Positions 62,504 through 64,000 of a stretch of DNA of 64,000 nucleotides are shown here, piece by piece (the stretch's first letter is position 1; the number at the start of each line of letters is the position of its first letter). The DNA is taken from the NCBI RefSeq assembly GCF_019457905.1, contig NZ_JAHZSV010000005.1:124001-188000 (forward strand). The letters run 5' to 3'. The stretch is from Flagellimonas abyssi (lineage in GTDB: Bacteria > Bacteroidota > Bacteroidia > Flavobacteriales > Flavobacteriaceae). Position numbers and translations under genes: made by a program. The notes under the pieces are model-generated. The model worked only from the letters and a program-made list of their open reading frames with translations, did no database searches and was not told the origin of the DNA.

Positions 62504-63286
62504 ATGGAACTACAGTTTTTTAAATATCAAGGAACGGGAAACGATTTTGTAATTATCGACAATCGTCAGGATATATTTCCCAAAAACAATACCAAGCTTG
62601 TAGCGGAGCTTTGTGACCGAAGATTTGGCATTGGAGCGGACGGTTTGATTCTGCTCGAAAATGACAATGTGTCTGATTTTAAGATGGTTTACTATAATGC
62701 AGATGGAGCCGAAAGCACTATGTGTGGCAATGGAGGTCGCTGCTTGGTAGCGTTTGCCCATTATTTGGGAGTGATAGAAGAAAAGACCACCTTTAATGCA
62801 GTAGATGGTCTTCATAAAGCTACCGTAGAAGGCGACATCGTAAATTTAAAGATGATTGATGTGGATAAGATACACGAGAAACAAAACCATAGTTTTTTGG
62901 ATACTGGCTCCCCACATCATGTGCAACTAGTAAAGGAGCTAAAGCAGTTTGATGTACAAAAGGAAGGCAAAAAACTCCGCTACGGAATTTATGGGGCATC
63001 TGGAAGCAATATCAATTTTGTGGAACAGACCAGCGACAATGCCTTTGATGTACGTACCTACGAAAGAGGAGTGGAGGGGGAGACCTTTTCCTGTGGCACA
63101 GGGGTGACCGCTGTGGCCCTGGCCATGCACGAATCAGGTAAAACCGCCGCGAACGAGGTACATATCCATACCATCGGGGGGGATTTGACCATTTCTTTTG
63201 AGAAAAAGGAGGGGAAATACAGCAATGTCTTTTTAAAAGGCCCAGCCATACAAGTGTTTAAAGGAACCATCGAATGCTCAATCTAA
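62504..63286 (+). CDS. dapF: Diaminopimelate epimerase
   Basis: This 260-residue enzyme interconverts LL- and meso-diaminopimelate for lysine and cell-wall synthesis. It has two catalytic cysteines, in 'STMCGNGGRCLVAF' and 'ETFSCGTGVTAVALAMHES'. The start 'MELQFFKYQGTGNDFVIID' is typical. It overlaps the GNAT gene by 13 nt. The order dapF-GNAT-mltG is compact and points to a cell-wall-related operon. Confidence 0.98.
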   Translation: MELQFFKYQGTGNDFVIIDNRQDIFPKNNTKLVAELCDRRFGIGADGLILLENDNVSDFKMVYYNADGAESTMCGNGGRCLVAFAHYLGVIEEKTTFNAVDGLHKATVEGDIVNLKMIDVDKIHEKQNHSFLDTGSPHHVQLVKELKQFDVQKEGKKLRYGIYGASGSNINFVEQTSDNAFDVRTYERGVEGETFSCGTGVTAVALAMHESGKTAANEVHIHTIGGDLTISFEKKEGKYSNVFLKGPAIQVFKGTIECSI

Positions 63287-63807
63287 AGGGACAACACATT
63301 TATTTGCGGGCATTGGAGCCCACTGACCTAGATTTTCTGTATAGATTGGAAAACGATACATCGGTATGGGAACTGAGCGGTACGCTAAAACCTTACTCCA
63401 AAAAGGTGCTGCAATTGTATTTGGACAATGCCCACAGGGATATTTATGATGTGAAGCAATTACGATTGTGTATCAGTAACAATCAAGATGAGTGCATTGG
63501 GTTAATCGATTTGTTCGATTTTGACCCCAAAAACCGCCGTGCCGGCATTGGAATTATAATCGTAGAGCCCGGCGACCGCAATAAAGGTGCTGGTGCAGAA
63601 GCCTTGTCGCTTTTGTGCGATTATGCATTTTCAGCTTTGGACATGCATCAACTCTACGCCAATATTTTGGAGGATAATGAGGCGAGTATCCATTTGTTTC
63701 AAAAAATGGGATTCGAAGAAATCGGCGTTAAAAAGGAATGGATAAGAACCAACCAAGGGTTCAAGAACGAAATAATGTATCAAAAGATCAATACAAATGA
63801 ATCTTAA
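63274..63807 (+). CDS. GNAT family N-acetyltransferase (RimJ/RimL-like)
   Basis: This 177-residue acetyltransferase has the acetyl-CoA-binding motif A in 'GDRNKGAGAEALSLLCDYA' and a following 'LYANILEDNEASIHLFQKMG'. The N-terminal 'YLRALEPTDLDFLYRLEND' fits the RimJ/RimL group. The acceptor amine is not known. It overlaps dapF at the start by 13 nt and mltG at the end by 11 nt. Confidence 0.92.
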   Translation: MLNLKGQHIYLRALEPTDLDFLYRLENDTSVWELSGTLKPYSKKVLQLYLDNAHRDIYDVKQLRLCISNNQDECIGLIDLFDFDPKNRRAGIGIIIVEPGDRNKGAGAEALSLLCDYAFSALDMHQLYANILEDNEASIHLFQKMGFEEIGVKKEWIRTNQGFKNEIMYQKINTNES

Positions 63808-64000
63808 GAAAGTACTTTGGGCAACGGCCGTCCTCGGATTGTTGATCTGCGGTTTTATTGCCTATCAAATTTACAGTGCCATTTTTAGTCCCAATACCCA
63901 GTTCAATAATGATGAAGCCTTTGTTTACATTGAAACGGATGCATCGTTCAGTGATGTAAAAACTTCATTGGAACCTTTGTTGCAAGATTTGTCGACTTTT
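63797..64000 (+). CDS. mltG: Endolytic murein transglycosylase MltG (3' end outside window)
   Basis: The first 68 codons are present. They encode an N-terminal membrane anchor (about residues 5-28, 'VLWATAVLGLLICGFIAY') and the start of the periplasmic LysM-like part ('AFVYIETDASFSDVKTSL'), typical of YceG/MltG, which cuts nascent glycan strands during peptidoglycan synthesis. It overlaps the GNAT gene by 11 nt. The catalytic Glu region is outside the window, so the call rests on the N-terminus and on the neighbouring dapF. Confidence 0.8.
   Translation, partial: MNLKKVLWATAVLGLLICGFIAYQIYSAIFSPNTQFNNDEAFVYIETDASFSDVKTSLEPLLQDLSTF

Overview
The window looks like chromosomal DNA of a marine flavobacterium (Bacteroidetes, family Flavobacteriaceae). 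Muricauda/Allomuricauda-like is my best guess from protein style and moderate G+C, but I ran no database search. Supporting signs are TonB-dependent receptors with CarboxypepD_reg domains, DUF4249 and DUF4252 proteins, lipoproteins with typical lipoboxes, a LytTR regulator, a cobalamin riboswitch before a receptor gene, promoters of the Bacteroidetes type (TTG, 18-20 nt, TAnnTTTG), and weak or absent Shine-Dalgarno sequences. I saw no rRNA, tRNA, CRISPR array, phage or intact insertion sequence. Two genes are cut by the window edges: an amidohydrolase on the left and mltG on the right.

Layout. 1-4.9 kb: minus-strand envelope genes (amidohydrolase lipoprotein, SnoaL-like lipoprotein, S9 peptidase, ChaN-like and DinB-like proteins). 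4.9-8.8 kb: the oxidative pentose phosphate genes gnd, zwf and pgl, with gnd divergent from zwf. 8.8-11.1 kb: thioesterase, small membrane protein, rmuC. 11.2-16.4 kb: vitamin B12 uptake locus, with an ABC transporter divergent from a riboswitch-controlled BtuB-like receptor. 16.5-18 kb: S41 protease lipoprotein. 18.1-20.3 kb: ECF sigma operon with a small membrane protein (candidate anti-sigma) and two DUF4252 proteins. 20.4-31.7 kb: mixed metabolic and housekeeping genes (MscS, purB, a sirtuin, DJ-1, M20, GH43, trmH, a MalS-like amylase). 31.8-42.3 kb: DEAD-box helicase, rdgB, fused serB-serA, rlmH, nadC, yihY, priA. 42.3-47.6 kb: LytTR regulator, rpsF-rpsR-rplI, hisS. 47.6-54.5 kb: M42 peptidase, gluconate permease and a TonB receptor/DUF4249 pair. 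54.6-62.4 kb: monomeric icd, rplS, trmD, a long GAPDH and an HtrA protease. 62.5-64 kb: dapF, a GNAT gene and mltG.

How the genes work together. gnd, zwf and pgl encode all three oxidative pentose phosphate steps and make NADPH; monomeric icd and possibly the unusual GAPDH may add to it. BtuB-like receptor plus BtuFCD-like transporter make a complete outer- and inner-membrane B12 route. The receptor/DUF4249 pair is probably a surface uptake device for an unknown ligand. rpsF-rpsR-rplI, trmD, rplS, rlmH, trmH and hisS serve translation.

The window is mostly ordinary core genome. The points most worth following are the ECF/DUF4252 operon with its apparent autoregulatory promoter, a sirtuin with no cysteine, the SerB-SerA fusion, the N-terminally extended GAPDH, an unexplained terminated transcription unit near 57 kb, and a family of short dispersed intergenic repeats.
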